Shown: positions 51,687 to 59,671 of the stretch, piece by piece | Numbering within the stretch: the stretch's first letter is position 1 | Layout of the letters: every line of letters starts with the position of its first letter | Source of the DNA: SM23-28-2 sp964512285 | GTDB lineage: Bacteria > Chloroflexota > Dehalococcoidia > SM23-28-2 | Direction of reading: 5' to 3' | Length of the DNA: 64,000 bases | Assembly (NCBI GenBank): GCA_964512285.1 | Contig: CAZEJO010000006.1 | Span: forward strand, 1 to 64,000 | The notes under the pieces: model-generated | Databases searched by the model: none | What the model saw: the letters and a program-made list of their open reading frames with translations, nothing else | What the model was told of the DNA's origin: nothing | Program-made: the position numbers and the translations under genes

Positions 51687-51715
51687 TTGCGTGCCCCTGG
51701 GGGTTGTGCTATCAT
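51687..51715 (+). promoter_or_regulatory. putative promoter of the polyamine cluster
   Basis: TTGCGT (51687-51692) and TATCAT (51710-51715) are 17 bases apart. The ~60-base leader holds two small hairpins, TGTCC-GCT-GGACA (51728-51740, followed by TTTT) and CCTGCC-GCCA-GGCAGG (51746-51761), then GGGGGG and the ATG. Confidence 0.5.
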
Positions 51716-51780
51716 CCGTGCTTGGCCTGTCCGCTGGACATTTTGCCTGCCGCCAGGCAGGAGCACGAAAGGGGGGATTG

Positions 51781-52173
51781 ATGCACCTGATCATCGATGG
51801 CTACGGGGGTGATCCCCGCAGACTGGCTGACCTGGAACTTGTACGCGTGCTCTTAGACAGGGTCCCGCTCGAAATAGGGATGGCCAAGATCGCGCAGCCC
51901 TATGTTTGCCGTTATGAGGGCTCGAAGCCCAGCGATTGGGGCATCTCCGGCTTCGTGCTCATCGCCGAAAGTCACCTCAGCGTTCATACTTTCCCCGAAC
52001 GTGGCCTGCTTTGGGCCGACATCTTCTCCTGCAAATCGTTTGACGCCGACCAGCTAGTGAAGGCAGTGCGAGAGGCCTTTTCCCTACGGGAGGCGCGGGT
52101 CACCCTGCTGGGACGGGGCCTGGAGTACAGCGAAGAGTTGACCCCGGCAGCCGCCCGCAGGGCATCTCCCTAG
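51781..52173 (+). CDS. speD: S-adenosylmethionine decarboxylase proenzyme (SpeH type)
   Basis: This 130-residue protein makes decarboxylated SAM, the aminopropyl donor for spermidine. It is the small prokaryotic form that cuts itself at Glu-Ser to create a pyruvoyl group. The cleavage and catalytic residues are visible in AESHLSVHTFPE (about 60-71), with the catalytic Cys in FSCKSFDAD (about 82-90). The start ATG at 51781 follows AAAGGGGGG; a longer in-frame start at 51658 is not supported. It is first in a cluster with a deoxyhypusine-synthase-like gene and an agmatinase gene. No spermidine synthase (speE) gene is beside it. Confidence 0.95.
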   Translation: MHLIIDGYGGDPRRLADLELVRVLLDRVPLEIGMAKIAQPYVCRYEGSKPSDWGISGFVLIAESHLSVHTFPERGLLWADIFSCKSFDADQLVKAVREAFSLREARVTLLGRGLEYSEELTPAAARRASP

Positions 52174-52185
52174 GGAGAGCGCCGG

Positions 52186-53208
52186 GTGCATGATCTGTTC
52201 GGCCCTTCCGTAACCCCTTTCCCCGTGGGCGACAAGGCCAGCGCTGCCGAGCTGGTGCGTCGCATGAGCGGTACCGCCTTTCAGGCCCGCAAGTTGGCCC
52301 AGGCGGTGCACATCTGGGACGCTATGCTCCAGGGCGACGTCACCATCTTCCTGGGCCTGGCAGGGGCTATGGTGCCGGCTGGCATGCGCTCGCTGGTTGC
52401 CTATCTCATCGAGAACCACCTCGTCGACTGTGTGGTGAGCACGGGCGCCAACCTCTACCACGACCTCTACGAATGCCTGGGCTATCGTCACTGGCAGAGC
52501 GGCCAGGAGACCGATGACCTCCGCCTGGCCAAGGAGCAGGTCTATCGCTTCTACGATGTGCTGGCCAGCGAGCAGGACTTCTCTCAGGGCGAGCGCTTCG
52601 TCACCGACTTCTCTCTGACCTTGGACCCCTCCCCCTCCTACACCACTCGCGAGTTTTTTCATCTTCTGGGGCAGGCGCTCGTGCCGGTGGCCAAGGAAGA
52701 GGGGATCCTGACGGCCGCCGTCCGGCAGGGCGTTCCCATCTACTGCCCGGCCCTGGGAGACAGCGTTTTCGGCCTGGCGATAGCGGAAGGTCGCCTGCAC
52801 AGCGGCCCTCGCCTCACCTTCGACATCATCGCCGACGTGGTGGAGATGGCCCACATAGCCACCCAGGCCAAGACCAGCGGTGTCGTCTACATCGGTGGCG
52901 GCACCCCCAAGAACTTCGTCCAGCAGGCGGCGGTTGCCGCGTATCTCTTCGGTCGCGAAGGGTCGGGCCATCAGTACGGCATCCAGATCACCATGGACGA
53001 GCCCCATTGGGGCGGACTATCAGGCTGCACCTTCGAAGAGGCCCAGTCCTGGGGCAAGATGGCGCCTGACGCCACCTTCGTGACGGTGCGGGCCGAGGCC
53101 ACCATCGCTCTGCCCATGATCGTGAGCGCCCTGGCCGAGGGCAGTGCCCAGGCCATCCGCGACCGGCGGCGGCCCGTTATCTCCTTCGAGGGTCTCGCGG
53201 GGGCGTAG
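52186..53208 (+). CDS. deoxyhypusine-synthase-family protein
   Basis: This 340-residue protein belongs to the deoxyhypusine synthase (DHS) family, which moves the aminobutyl group of spermidine to an amine acceptor by way of NAD and an active-site Lys. The Lys is present in EEAQSWGKMAP (Lys291). NAD/spermidine residues are visible in VVSTGANLYHDLYE, GVVYIGGGTPKNF and GSGHQYGIQIT. Bacteria lack eIF5A, so bacterial members are thought to act on other substrates, for example as homospermidine synthases. It begins with GTG at 52186, 12 bases after speD, with GGGAGAG upstream. Position between speD and speB argues strongly for a polyamine function. Confidence 0.9.
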   Translation: MHDLFGPSVTPFPVGDKASAAELVRRMSGTAFQARKLAQAVHIWDAMLQGDVTIFLGLAGAMVPAGMRSLVAYLIENHLVDCVVSTGANLYHDLYECLGYRHWQSGQETDDLRLAKEQVYRFYDVLASEQDFSQGERFVTDFSLTLDPSPSYTTREFFHLLGQALVPVAKEEGILTAAVRQGVPIYCPALGDSVFGLAIAEGRLHSGPRLTFDIIADVVEMAHIATQAKTSGVVYIGGGTPKNFVQQAAVAAYLFGREGSGHQYGIQITMDEPHWGGLSGCTFEEAQSWGKMAPDATFVTVRAEATIALPMIVSALAEGSAQAIRDRRRPVISFEGLAGA

Positions 53209-53230
53209 TTAGGAGTGGCGGTCACGCACT

Positions 53231-53319
53231 GTAGCTGCAGGGCTTCTCCGCCGAAAACGGAGTCCGCAAGGCGGACAGCCCTGCTTTTGGAGCGGGCAGA
53301 CCTGAAGGTCTGCAGCTAC
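53231..53319. repeat. structured intergenic repeat (about 89 bases)
   Basis: GTAGCTGCAG (53231-53240) is inverted at 53310-53319. Inside are GCAGGGCT/AGCCCTGC (53237-53244 with 53277-53284), CTCCG/CGGAG, TCCGC/GCGGA and GCAGACCT-GA-AGGTCTGC (53296-53313). The whole can fold into a branched structure. It fills the gap between the DHS-like gene and speB. Confidence 0.6.
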
Positions 53320-53340
53320 GCTGAGGCTTAGCGACGGCCG

Positions 53341-54234
53341 ATGGCTCAGGAGCGCTTCTTCCCCCGCATTACCTTCGCTGCCATCCCCGAGGAGTACGCT
53401 CGCTTCGAGCGCGCCCGCGTGGTGATCCTGCCCGTCCCCTACGAGAGCACCAGCAGCGGCCGTGCCGGCTGCCGCGAGGCGCCACGAGCGATCATCGAGG
53501 CCTCGGAGGAGATGGAGCTGTACGACTTCGATCTGGAGTGCGAGCCCTATCGAGTGGGCATCCATACGCTGGCGGAGATGATGCCTCACACGGGTGGCCC
53601 GCAGGCCATGGTGGAGCGGATGGAGGAGGTAGTAGGGGAGCTGATGGACGGCGGCAAGTTCGTGGTGACCCTGGGGGGCGAGCACACGCTGACCGTGGGG
53701 GCCGTGCGAGCGCACAAGCGGCGCATCGCCAATCTCTCCGTTCTTGCCCTTGACGCCCACGCCGACCTGCGGCAGGAGTATTTGGGCACCCCCTACAATC
53801 ACGCCTGCGTCCTCCGCCGCCTTTTGGATGACGGCTGCCCCCTGGTGCAGGTGGGGCTGCGCAGCGCGACTCGTGAGGAGCACGAGCTCATCCGCGAGCG
53901 AAAGCTGCCCTTCTTCTCGGTCCCGGCCTATCGTGCTCTGGCGGGTGGCCCGCGAGAGGTTGTCTCCGGCCTGAGCGAGGACGTCTACGTTACGATCGAC
54001 GTGGACGCTTTCGACCCCTCGCAGATGGCGGCGGTGGGCACCCCCGAACCGGGGGGCCTTCTGTGGGACGAGGTGGCAGACCTGCTGGCGGCTGTGGCCA
54101 GCGAGAGGCGAATCGTGGGCTTCGACGTGACGGAGCTGGCTCCCCGCCTGGGTCCCTTTGCCAACGCTCAGTTGGCGGCCAGGCTGGTCTATCGCCTCAT
54201 TGGCCTGGCGCTACCTGCCCCCGAAGAGTCCTGA
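53341..54234 (+). CDS. speB: agmatinase-family protein
   Basis: This 297-residue ureohydrolase splits agmatine to putrescine and urea. The Mn2+ ligands are visible in GGEHT (about 109-113), LDAHADLR (about 138-145) and TIDVDAFDPS (about 219-228). The ATG at 53341 has no strong ribosome-binding site because the structured repeat lies directly before it. The gene provides putrescine to the cluster with speD and the DHS-like gene. Guanidinobutyrase or other ureohydrolases share the same fold, so agmatine is the likely but not certain substrate. The 3' end overlaps the convergent DinB-like gene by 38 bases. Confidence 0.9.
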   Translation: MAQERFFPRITFAAIPEEYARFERARVVILPVPYESTSSGRAGCREAPRAIIEASEEMELYDFDLECEPYRVGIHTLAEMMPHTGGPQAMVERMEEVVGELMDGGKFVVTLGGEHTLTVGAVRAHKRRIANLSVLALDAHADLRQEYLGTPYNHACVLRRLLDDGCPLVQVGLRSATREEHELIRERKLPFFSVPAYRALAGGPREVVSGLSEDVYVTIDVDAFDPSQMAAVGTPEPGGLLWDEVADLLAAVASERRIVGFDVTELAPRLGPFANAQLAARLVYRLIGLALPAPEES

Positions 54235-54670
54235 TCTGCTCCAGGTGCTCGCTAGCGTGGTCGGCCAGGAGTTGGGCGTACTGAGCTATGCTCATCGGGC
54301 CCCGCTCCTCATGGCGGCCCCTGCGTTGCCACTCCTCCTCGCCTAGGTTCTCCAGCAGGTAAGCGAGGCCACCCGAGAAGGCTCTCAGGGCAGTCAGCAC
54401 AAGGGGCATGCCCTCGCTCTGGTAGTCGCGCTCGCGGGCCAGAACCTCCTGATCGTACGCCGGCAGGAAGGGGTCATCCTCGCTGAGCATGTGGCGGATG
54501 CGCTCGCCATCGATCTCGAAGGAATCGCGCAGGTGGCAGCAGACCTCCTTGATCGACCACTCGCGCGGCGCTGGCCGCCAGCGGAGGGCGTCTTCGGAGA
54601 GGCCCTGCACCAGCTCCTCTATCTGGCTTGGCAGGGCACGCAGAGCATCCGCGATCTCTTGTCGGGTCAT
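54197..54670 (-). CDS. DinB-like (DfsB) four-helix protein
   Basis: This 157-residue protein belongs to the DinB-like superfamily of metal-binding four-helix bundles. Likely metal His residues are seen in EVCCHLRDSFEID (about 43-55) and LLADHASEHLEQIR (about 134-147). The WRPAPREWSIKEV segment is typical. Members include thiol-dependent S-transferases (bacillithiol or mycothiol) and proteins of unknown role. It overlaps the end of speB on the other strand by 38 bases. The start ATG has no strong ribosome-binding site. No thiol cofactor genes are in the window. Confidence 0.8.
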   Translation of the reverse strand: MTRQEIADALRALPSQIEELVQGLSEDALRWRPAPREWSIKEVCCHLRDSFEIDGERIRHMLSEDDPFLPAYDQEVLARERDYQSEGMPLVLTALRAFSGGLAYLLENLGEEEWQRRGRHEERGPMSIAQYAQLLADHASEHLEQIRTLRGQVAPGQ

Positions 54671-54691
54671 AACACCTTGTTTCTCCGCGCG

Positions 54692-55435
54692 TTACACATT
54701 TGACGCAGGACTGGCTGCCTCGCTTACGGCCGAACTCACGGCCTCAAAAATCTCGACTCCAGAGCCCGCCTGATTGGACTTGAGGCGATACTTGTCTCGG
54801 ATAGAGCCAGCGTTCTCCGACGTGATTTCAATGTCCAAGAGATAGGAGAAGCCACCGACTAGGCGGTACTGATCTCGCTGATCGCTTCGGAATACGACCA
54901 GCGGGAAGACGGGCCCGGATAGTTCGGCAATATCGAGAACGCCCTGGGTAGAAAACGTGAGCTCTTTGCCGCCGCCGTCTTTCGATGACCACTGAAGATA
55001 GGTTGAATGCTTATCTGTCTGCAGTTGTGGGCCGTGTGTGTTGGTCTCAATCTCTACAGAGAAGAGATAGCCCGTGCAACCTCTCACCCTGTCTTCACCC
55101 AGGTTAGTCACTTGGAGACAGGCATACTCCGGTTGACCGTGTCGTTCTATGGGCCTTACGGTCAACTTGGGCTTGTACTTGTCCAGTCGCATCTGAAGCC
55201 GGATCCCAGCGATGAAGAGCAGAACCGCGGCCGCAATTGCGGCGTACGCAATGATGAGCAACCAGCGAGGGGCATCAGGGGCTGGGTTGGGGGCAAAGGC
55301 GCCTGCGCCAATCAGGCCTACGCCGACAAGCACAGCCTGCGCGATCTGGAACCAACCCCATGCTTGTTCGGATCGACGCAGCGGCCCGATCGTGAAGAGC
55401 ACAAATGCACACGTGGCACGCAGCAGTCGCCACAT
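54692..55435 (-). CDS. hypothetical membrane protein
   Basis: This is a protein of about 247 residues. Two hydrophobic segments (about 24-48 and 60-82) are followed by a soluble, beta-rich domain (PKLTVRPIERHG...YRLKSNQAGSG). The long frame starting at 55744 runs through the sugar-kinase gene and is not credible, so I chose the ATG at 55435 (MWRLLRATCAF); its ribosome-binding site is weak. No family is recognised. The two-helix plus sandwich layout suggests a domain outside or under the membrane. Base use looks slightly less GC-rich in the middle than its neighbours, which may hint at transfer. Confidence 0.55.
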   Translation of the reverse strand: MWRLLRATCAFVLFTIGPLRRSEQAWGWFQIAQAVLVGVGLIGAGAFAPNPAPDAPRWLLIIAYAAIAAAVLLFIAGIRLQMRLDKYKPKLTVRPIERHGQPEYACLQVTNLGEDRVRGCTGYLFSVEIETNTHGPQLQTDKHSTYLQWSSKDGGGKELTFSTQGVLDIAELSGPVFPLVVFRSDQRDQYRLVGGFSYLLDIEITSENAGSIRDKYRLKSNQAGSGVEIFEAVSSAVSEAASPASNV

Positions 55436-55487
55436 GACGCCAGCGTAGCACTCGAGCCTCCGTGAAGTAAACAACTCGGCTTTCTCA

Positions 55488-56345
55488 CTAGGTTGCGCTG
55501 GCCTTGTACTCCCGCAGCCGCTCTTCGACCTGCTGGCGGCTGGGGACGGCCGCTGTGCCTGTTGCCTCCACCGAGACGCTGGCGGCGGCGGCGGCAAACA
55601 GCGCTGCCTGCCAGGCGTCATCCGTCTCGACGTAGCGGCTGAGGAAGGCGGCGGCGAAGATGTCGCCGGCGCCCGTGGGGTCGACCTCCTCGGCCGGGAT
55701 CGGCGGCACTTCGCGCCAGCGGTTCTCACTCCACAGGCGAGCACCCTTGGCTGCTCGCGTGAATGCTAGGAGAGGCACCTGGGCTGCCCAGCGGGTCAGC
55801 GCTTCCTCCGCCTCGGTGGGCGGCAGATCCTCGTCGGACACAAAGATGGCCCGGCTGCGCTTGAGGAGAATGCGCGGCTGCCAGCGGCGGGGCGACGCCT
55901 GCTCCACTCGGCCGTCGGGGCGGATGATGCGCAGCCATCCCTGGGGGGTGATGGCCAGCAGAGAGCGGGGGAAGCAGCGCGCTACCTCTTCCTCCACCTC
56001 GCCTACCAGCGGCCCCAGCAGGACGATCCTGGCCTCCAGCAAGTCCTGGGGCACGTCGCTGGCAGCGATGTTTCGTGCTTTTGCCCAAACGTATTGAAGG
56101 CGCCGTTTGGGGCTGTAGACGTTCTCGAAGACGGTGGTTTCGTCGGAGGGGAGCAAGCGGACGTCGATGTCGGGCAGAAGCAGCGACGGGTCCAGGTCGC
56201 TGGCGGCGCTGGAGAGGACGGCCGTACGCAGGCCCAGCTTGCTGGCGGTGAGGGAAGCGTAGGCGGCCGTACCGCCTAGGCGCCAGCCTTCTGCCGCCTT
56301 GTCCTTAGCCAGGTGGCCGATGACGAGGAAATCGGGCGCCCCCAT
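55488..56345 (-). CDS. PfkB-family carbohydrate kinase
   Basis: This 285-residue ribokinase-like enzyme has the C-terminal signature DPTGAGDIFAAAFLSRY, whose GAGD holds the catalytic Asp. N-terminal substrate residues lie in GGTAAYASLTASKLGL. The N-terminus is short and the lid region is reduced compared with ribokinase. It phosphorylates a sugar or nucleoside with ATP; the substrate is not readable. It starts at ATG 56345, 8 bases after the jag stop, so it may be co-transcribed with yidC-jag. Confidence 0.85.
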   Translation of the reverse strand: MGAPDFLVIGHLAKDKAAEGWRLGGTAAYASLTASKLGLRTAVLSSAASDLDPSLLLPDIDVRLLPSDETTVFENVYSPKRRLQYVWAKARNIAASDVPQDLLEARIVLLGPLVGEVEEEVARCFPRSLLAITPQGWLRIIRPDGRVEQASPRRWQPRILLKRSRAIFVSDEDLPPTEAEEALTRWAAQVPLLAFTRAAKGARLWSENRWREVPPIPAEEVDPTGAGDIFAAAFLSRYVETDDAWQAALFAAAAASVSVEATGTAAVPSRQQVEERLREYKASAT

Positions 56346-56353
56346 CGGCGTTG

Positions 56354-57028
56354 CTAGGGTGAGCGGCGCTTGAGGGAGATGGCTACCTTGCGACTTTCTC
56401 CGTCGCCCAGGCTGAAGCTGGCAACCTGGGGGTCATCGGCCAACGCCAGGTGGACGATGCGCCGCTCGTTGGCGGGCATCGGCTCCAGGGTGATGGTGCG
56501 ACCGGTGGTTTTGACCTTCTCGGCCAGGCGGAGGGTCAGGCCCTTTAGGTTTTCCTCGCGTCGGCGCCTGTAGCCCTCAACGTCCACACTGACCAGGGCT
56601 TTCGACTTGAGCTGGCGACTCACCATATGATTCACCGTGTACTGAAGAGCGGCCAGGGTGGAGCCGCGCCGTCCGATGAGGATGCCCAGGTCCTCGCCGG
56701 CCACGTCCAGGACGGCGCTCGCCCTGCCCAACCCGTCGCCGGGGGTCTCGGGCAGGCGCGATGTCACTTCGGCGTCGATGTCCATGAGCTCCAGCAGGCG
56801 CTGCAAGAACTCGATGGCCATCTTGATGGTTGGGCTCTCCAGGCCGACCTGCTCCGTGGTGGTTGGTCTCACCACAACGCGAGCGTCCTCGCCGCCGAGG
56901 CCAAACAGGCCGGTTCGGCCGGCGCTGATAATCTCTACCTCAACCTGGGGGCGATCCAGTTGCAGTTGCTCCAGGGCGGAGGCTATCGCGTCATCAACGG
57001 TCTTTCCGCTTGCCTCTACTTCTTCCAT
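56354..57028 (-). CDS. jag: RNA-binding protein Jag/KhpB (Jag_N, KH, R3H)
   Basis: This 224-residue protein has three domains. An N-terminal Jag_N domain (about 1-50, ASGKTVDDAIASALEQL) is followed by a KH domain (about 70-150) with ILIGRRGSTLAALQYTVNHM. A C-terminal R3H domain follows, with EPMPANERRIVHLALADDP. It binds RNA and works with YidC in envelope biogenesis and cell division in Gram-positive-type bacteria. It overlaps yidC by 35 bases, which indicates translational coupling. The length is normal for a KhpB protein. Confidence 0.92.
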   Translation of the reverse strand: MEEVEASGKTVDDAIASALEQLQLDRPQVEVEIISAGRTGLFGLGGEDARVVVRPTTTEQVGLESPTIKMAIEFLQRLLELMDIDAEVTSRLPETPGDGLGRASAVLDVAGEDLGILIGRRGSTLAALQYTVNHMVSRQLKSKALVSVDVEGYRRRREENLKGLTLRLAEKVKTTGRTITLEPMPANERRIVHLALADDPQVASFSLGDGESRKVAISLKRRSP

Positions 57029-57887
57029 GTCTCAACCTCTTCTTCTTGCGCTTACCCTCCGTGGACTGGTCAGCCTCGACAGGTTCCTCGGCCGCCTCTT
57101 TTTCCTTGGGCGACGGCCCCTCTCGGCGGCTCGCTTGCCGGTCGGCCGGGGCGGCGGATGGCGGCATGAGGACGGTGCGCCAGTTTATTCGCTCTGGGCC
57201 GTGGGTGAAGTAGTACATGGCGACGCCGATTATATTGCTCATGGCCCAGTACACGCCCAGGCCGCTGGGAACCTGCAGGGTAAAGAAGGCGAACATGAGG
57301 GGCATCATCCACAGCATCATCTGGTTGGTCGATTGAGTGCGGGGGTCGGTGGCGGTTGGAGTGGCTAGCCGCTGCTGAACGTAGGTCGAGGCGAACACTA
57401 TGAAGGCCAGGATCAGACTCGTATCCGGCTGGCCCAGGTCCATCCACAGGAAGTTGTTCTCCAGGGGCACCGCCTGCTCGATGTAGCCCCAGGGATAGAG
57501 CCGCTGCGATAGGCCTATGACGCTCTCGGGCGTTCCCCCCACTGTGATCCTCAGGGCTCGGTAGAGGGCAATCCAGATGGGGAACTGAACAAGCATGGGC
57601 AGGAGGCAGCCCAAGGGATTCACTCCCGCCTCGCGGTAGAGCTTCATCGTCTCTTCCTGGCGGCGCTTGGGGTCCTTGTACTTCTTCTGGAGCTCCTGCA
57701 TTCTGGGCTGAAGGCCAGACAGGGACCGCGACGACCGGATCTGGCGCAGAGTGAGGGGCATGGTGAGCAGCCGCATCGAGATGGTGAAGACGATGATGGC
57801 CACCCCGAAGTTGCCCAGGAAGATGTTGTTGAGGATGACCAGGGCGTTGGTTATGGGGTTGATGAAAATGAGATCCCAGAGAAACAT
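56994..57887 (-). CDS. yidC: membrane protein insertase YidC
   Basis: This 297-residue insertase is of the short Gram-positive (SpoIIIJ) type without the large periplasmic domain. It has five hydrophobic segments, a conserved Arg in the groove (TISMRLLTMPLTLRQ), and YREAGVNPLGCLLPMLVQFPIW in the cytosolic hairpin region. The C-terminal ~55 residues are a basic tail (KRKKKRLRHGRSRGKRKDR) that can bind ribosomes. It inserts small membrane proteins alone or with Sec. Its upstream neighbour is a PQQ-type propeller lipoprotein instead of yidD, which is unusual. Confidence 0.95.
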   Translation of the reverse strand: MFLWDLIFINPITNALVILNNIFLGNFGVAIIVFTISMRLLTMPLTLRQIRSSRSLSGLQPRMQELQKKYKDPKRRQEETMKLYREAGVNPLGCLLPMLVQFPIWIALYRALRITVGGTPESVIGLSQRLYPWGYIEQAVPLENNFLWMDLGQPDTSLILAFIVFASTYVQQRLATPTATDPRTQSTNQMMLWMMPLMFAFFTLQVPSGLGVYWAMSNIIGVAMYYFTHGPERINWRTVLMPPSAAPADRQASRREGPSPKEKEAAEEPVEADQSTEGKRKKKRLRHGRSRGKRKDR

Positions 57888-57899
57888 GCCCCAGCTACC

Positions 57900-58961
57900 T
57901 CAATCGGTTAGAACCAGCAGCTTGGCTCTACCGTCCTTGCTCACTGTAAACAGGTCGCCGCCCTGAGCGCTGATGTAGGCCGTGGCTCCCTGGGCCTGGG
58001 GGTCGGACAGGACCGTCCTGGCTAGCTCGATGGGCAGGGGCCACACGAGCTGGCCATCCTGGGGGTCCAGCCCGTACAGCTCGCCCTTGCGGTTAACGAT
58101 GAGCAGCACGTCCTCGAGGAGCACCGGCGCCGACCGCACGGGAGCGCCTGTATCCTGCTCCCACTTGAGGTTGCCGTCGTTCACATCCAGGGCGTAGACC
58201 TTGCCGTCCAGGCAGCCGGCGTAGACGCTGTCCGCCAGAACCAGCGGCTGCGTCCAGAACCAGTCGTCGGCCTTGAATTGCCACTTCTCTTCGCCGCTAG
58301 CGGCATCCAGGGCGCGGATCCTGCTGTCCAATCCTCCCACCAGGAGAGTGCCGTCGACCAAGACGGGCGTGGACGCAAGGCCGCCCTTGGCCTTGAAGGG
58401 CTTGTCCCAGCGCTCTTCGCCGCTGTCAGCATCCAGGGCGTAGACTTTCTTGTCCATGGACGCCACGTAGACTACGCCATCTGCCACCAGCGGGGTCGTC
58501 CAGATGGCATCTCCTGTCTTGAAGCGCCAGCGCTCCTGGCCGCTGGCGGCATCCAGGACGTAGAGGTGGCCGTCGTCCGAGCCCACGTACACCACGTTGT
58601 CCTGAACGACGGCGTTGCCGACGATGGGGCCGCCGGTCTTTAGCTGCCAGCGGATGTCGCCGCTGGCCAGATCCAGGGCATACAGCCAGCCGTCGTAGGC
58701 GCCGAAGTAGACGATGCTGTCGGCCACCACTGGTGTGCTGTAGATTGCCTCCGGGTTGATCTTGCCGCCGTCAGGGTGCCTCTGGTCTTTGAGGGGGAAG
58801 CGCCAGAGCACCCTGCCGCTCGAGTCCTGGATGTCGACGGCGGCCATTTCTCCCCGTTCGATGCTGGCCACCAGTCGGTCGTCTACCAGCGTTGGCCCTG
58901 CCCAGCCCTCGGGCCGGGCGATACCGGTGCACGCTGTGGCAAGGAAGAGGGTCGACAGCAC
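57900..58961 (-). CDS. PQQ-type beta-propeller lipoprotein (BamB-like); start uncertain
   Basis: The chain is about 353 residues from the GTG at 58961. It consists of about seven WD-like PQQ blades with repeated LYALDLASGDIRW-type units. The signal region LSTLFLATAC has a lipobox, LATA-C. With GTG as the start the signal is very short. The reading frame stays open upstream, where AGGAGG lies just before an ACG at 59009 and a classic signal peptide begins (VRSKKHVGSSFVLLLVL). No ATG, GTG or TTG is in frame there. It sits between yidD and yidC. It may act in envelope protein assembly like BamB, but that is inferred from position only. Confidence 0.75.
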   Translation of the reverse strand: MLSTLFLATACTGIARPEGWAGPTLVDDRLVASIERGEMAAVDIQDSSGRVLWRFPLKDQRHPDGGKINPEAIYSTPVVADSIVYFGAYDGWLYALDLASGDIRWQLKTGGPIVGNAVVQDNVVYVGSDDGHLYVLDAASGQERWRFKTGDAIWTTPLVADGVVYVASMDKKVYALDADSGEERWDKPFKAKGGLASTPVLVDGTLLVGGLDSRIRALDAASGEEKWQFKADDWFWTQPLVLADSVYAGCLDGKVYALDVNDGNLKWEQDTGAPVRSAPVLLEDVLLIVNRKGELYGLDPQDGQLVWPLPIELARTVLSDPQAQGATAYISAQGGDLFTVSKDGRAKLLVLTD

Positions 58962-59066
58962 CAGCAGGAGGACAAAAGACGACCCTACATGCTTCTTACT
59001 TCGAACCGTATTCCTCCTGGCAGAGGCGATGTTCGGAAGCTCGCCCTGGCTGGCCTGATGGATGGG

Positions 59067-59276
59067 CTAGGGGACAGGGTCATAACCGCCGGCGCTGAAA
59101 GGATGGCAGCGGAGCAGGCGTCGCAGCGCGAGCCATCCCCCCTTTGCTAGACCATAGCGCTGGACGGCTTCATGGCTATACCGGGAGCAGGTAGGAAGGT
59201 AGCGACAGGAGGGCGGCATCGTCGGGGAGATGTGCCGCTGGTAGAAACGGATGGTTGTCAGGACTGCTCTCTTCAC
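59067..59276 (-). CDS. yidD: membrane protein insertion efficiency factor YidD
   Basis: This is a 69-residue YidD homologue with RFYQRHISPTMPPSCRYLPTCSRYSHEAVQRYG, including the family Cys pair, and CHPFSAGGYDPVP at the end. It is small, amphipathic and membrane-associated, and helps YidC-dependent insertion. It starts with GTG and overlaps rnpA by 4 bases (GTGA). Gene order rpmH-rnpA-yidD is the usual one. Confidence 0.95.
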   Translation of the reverse strand: MKRAVLTTIRFYQRHISPTMPPSCRYLPTCSRYSHEAVQRYGLAKGGWLALRRLLRCHPFSAGGYDPVP

Positions 59277-59641
59277 CGTTCCTCCCTCGCCTGCTGCCCA
59301 ACAGGGTCAGCCCCATCCAAAAGGCGAGCACGGGATAGCAGGTTGGCTATCGCCTCTTGTAATTCGTGATAACTTGCCCTGGCAGCCGGAGGTCGTGCCA
59401 AAAGGATCAGGTCCCATCCCGGCTGGACGGTTAGAGGACGCAAGCCCTCCCTCATTCGCCGCTTGAGCCGATTTCGTACTACTGCCTTGCCCACACGCTT
59501 GCTAACAACGAATCCGCAGCGGTGGTGAGCCAGGTCGTTAGGCAAGGCGCGCAACACTAGGAACTGGGTGGCCCAGGCGCGACCCTTTCGATAGACGCTA
59601 ACAAAGTCCTTGCGTGCCTTCAGCCGTTCCCTCTTCTTCAT
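59273..59641 (-). CDS. rnpA: ribonuclease P protein component
   Basis: This 122-residue basic protein assists the RNase P RNA in maturing tRNA 5' ends. The RNR motif is present (VVRNRLKRRMREGLR), with RKDFVSVYRKGRAWA at the start. It follows rpmH by 30 bases and overlaps yidD. The ATG at 59641 has no strong ribosome-binding site. The RNase P RNA gene is not in the window. Confidence 0.95.
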   Translation of the reverse strand: MKKRERLKARKDFVSVYRKGRAWATQFLVLRALPNDLAHHRCGFVVSKRVGKAVVRNRLKRRMREGLRPLTVQPGWDLILLARPPAARASYHELQEAIANLLSRARLLDGADPVGQQAREER

Positions 59642-59671
59642 ATGGCGACAGCCTATGGCGGCAAGCCGTGG

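Noticed and set aside
55436..55744. N-terminal extension of the membrane-protein gene
   Set aside because: The extra 103 residues are Pro/Arg/Ser-rich, overlap the PfkB kinase gene in another frame and carry no motif.
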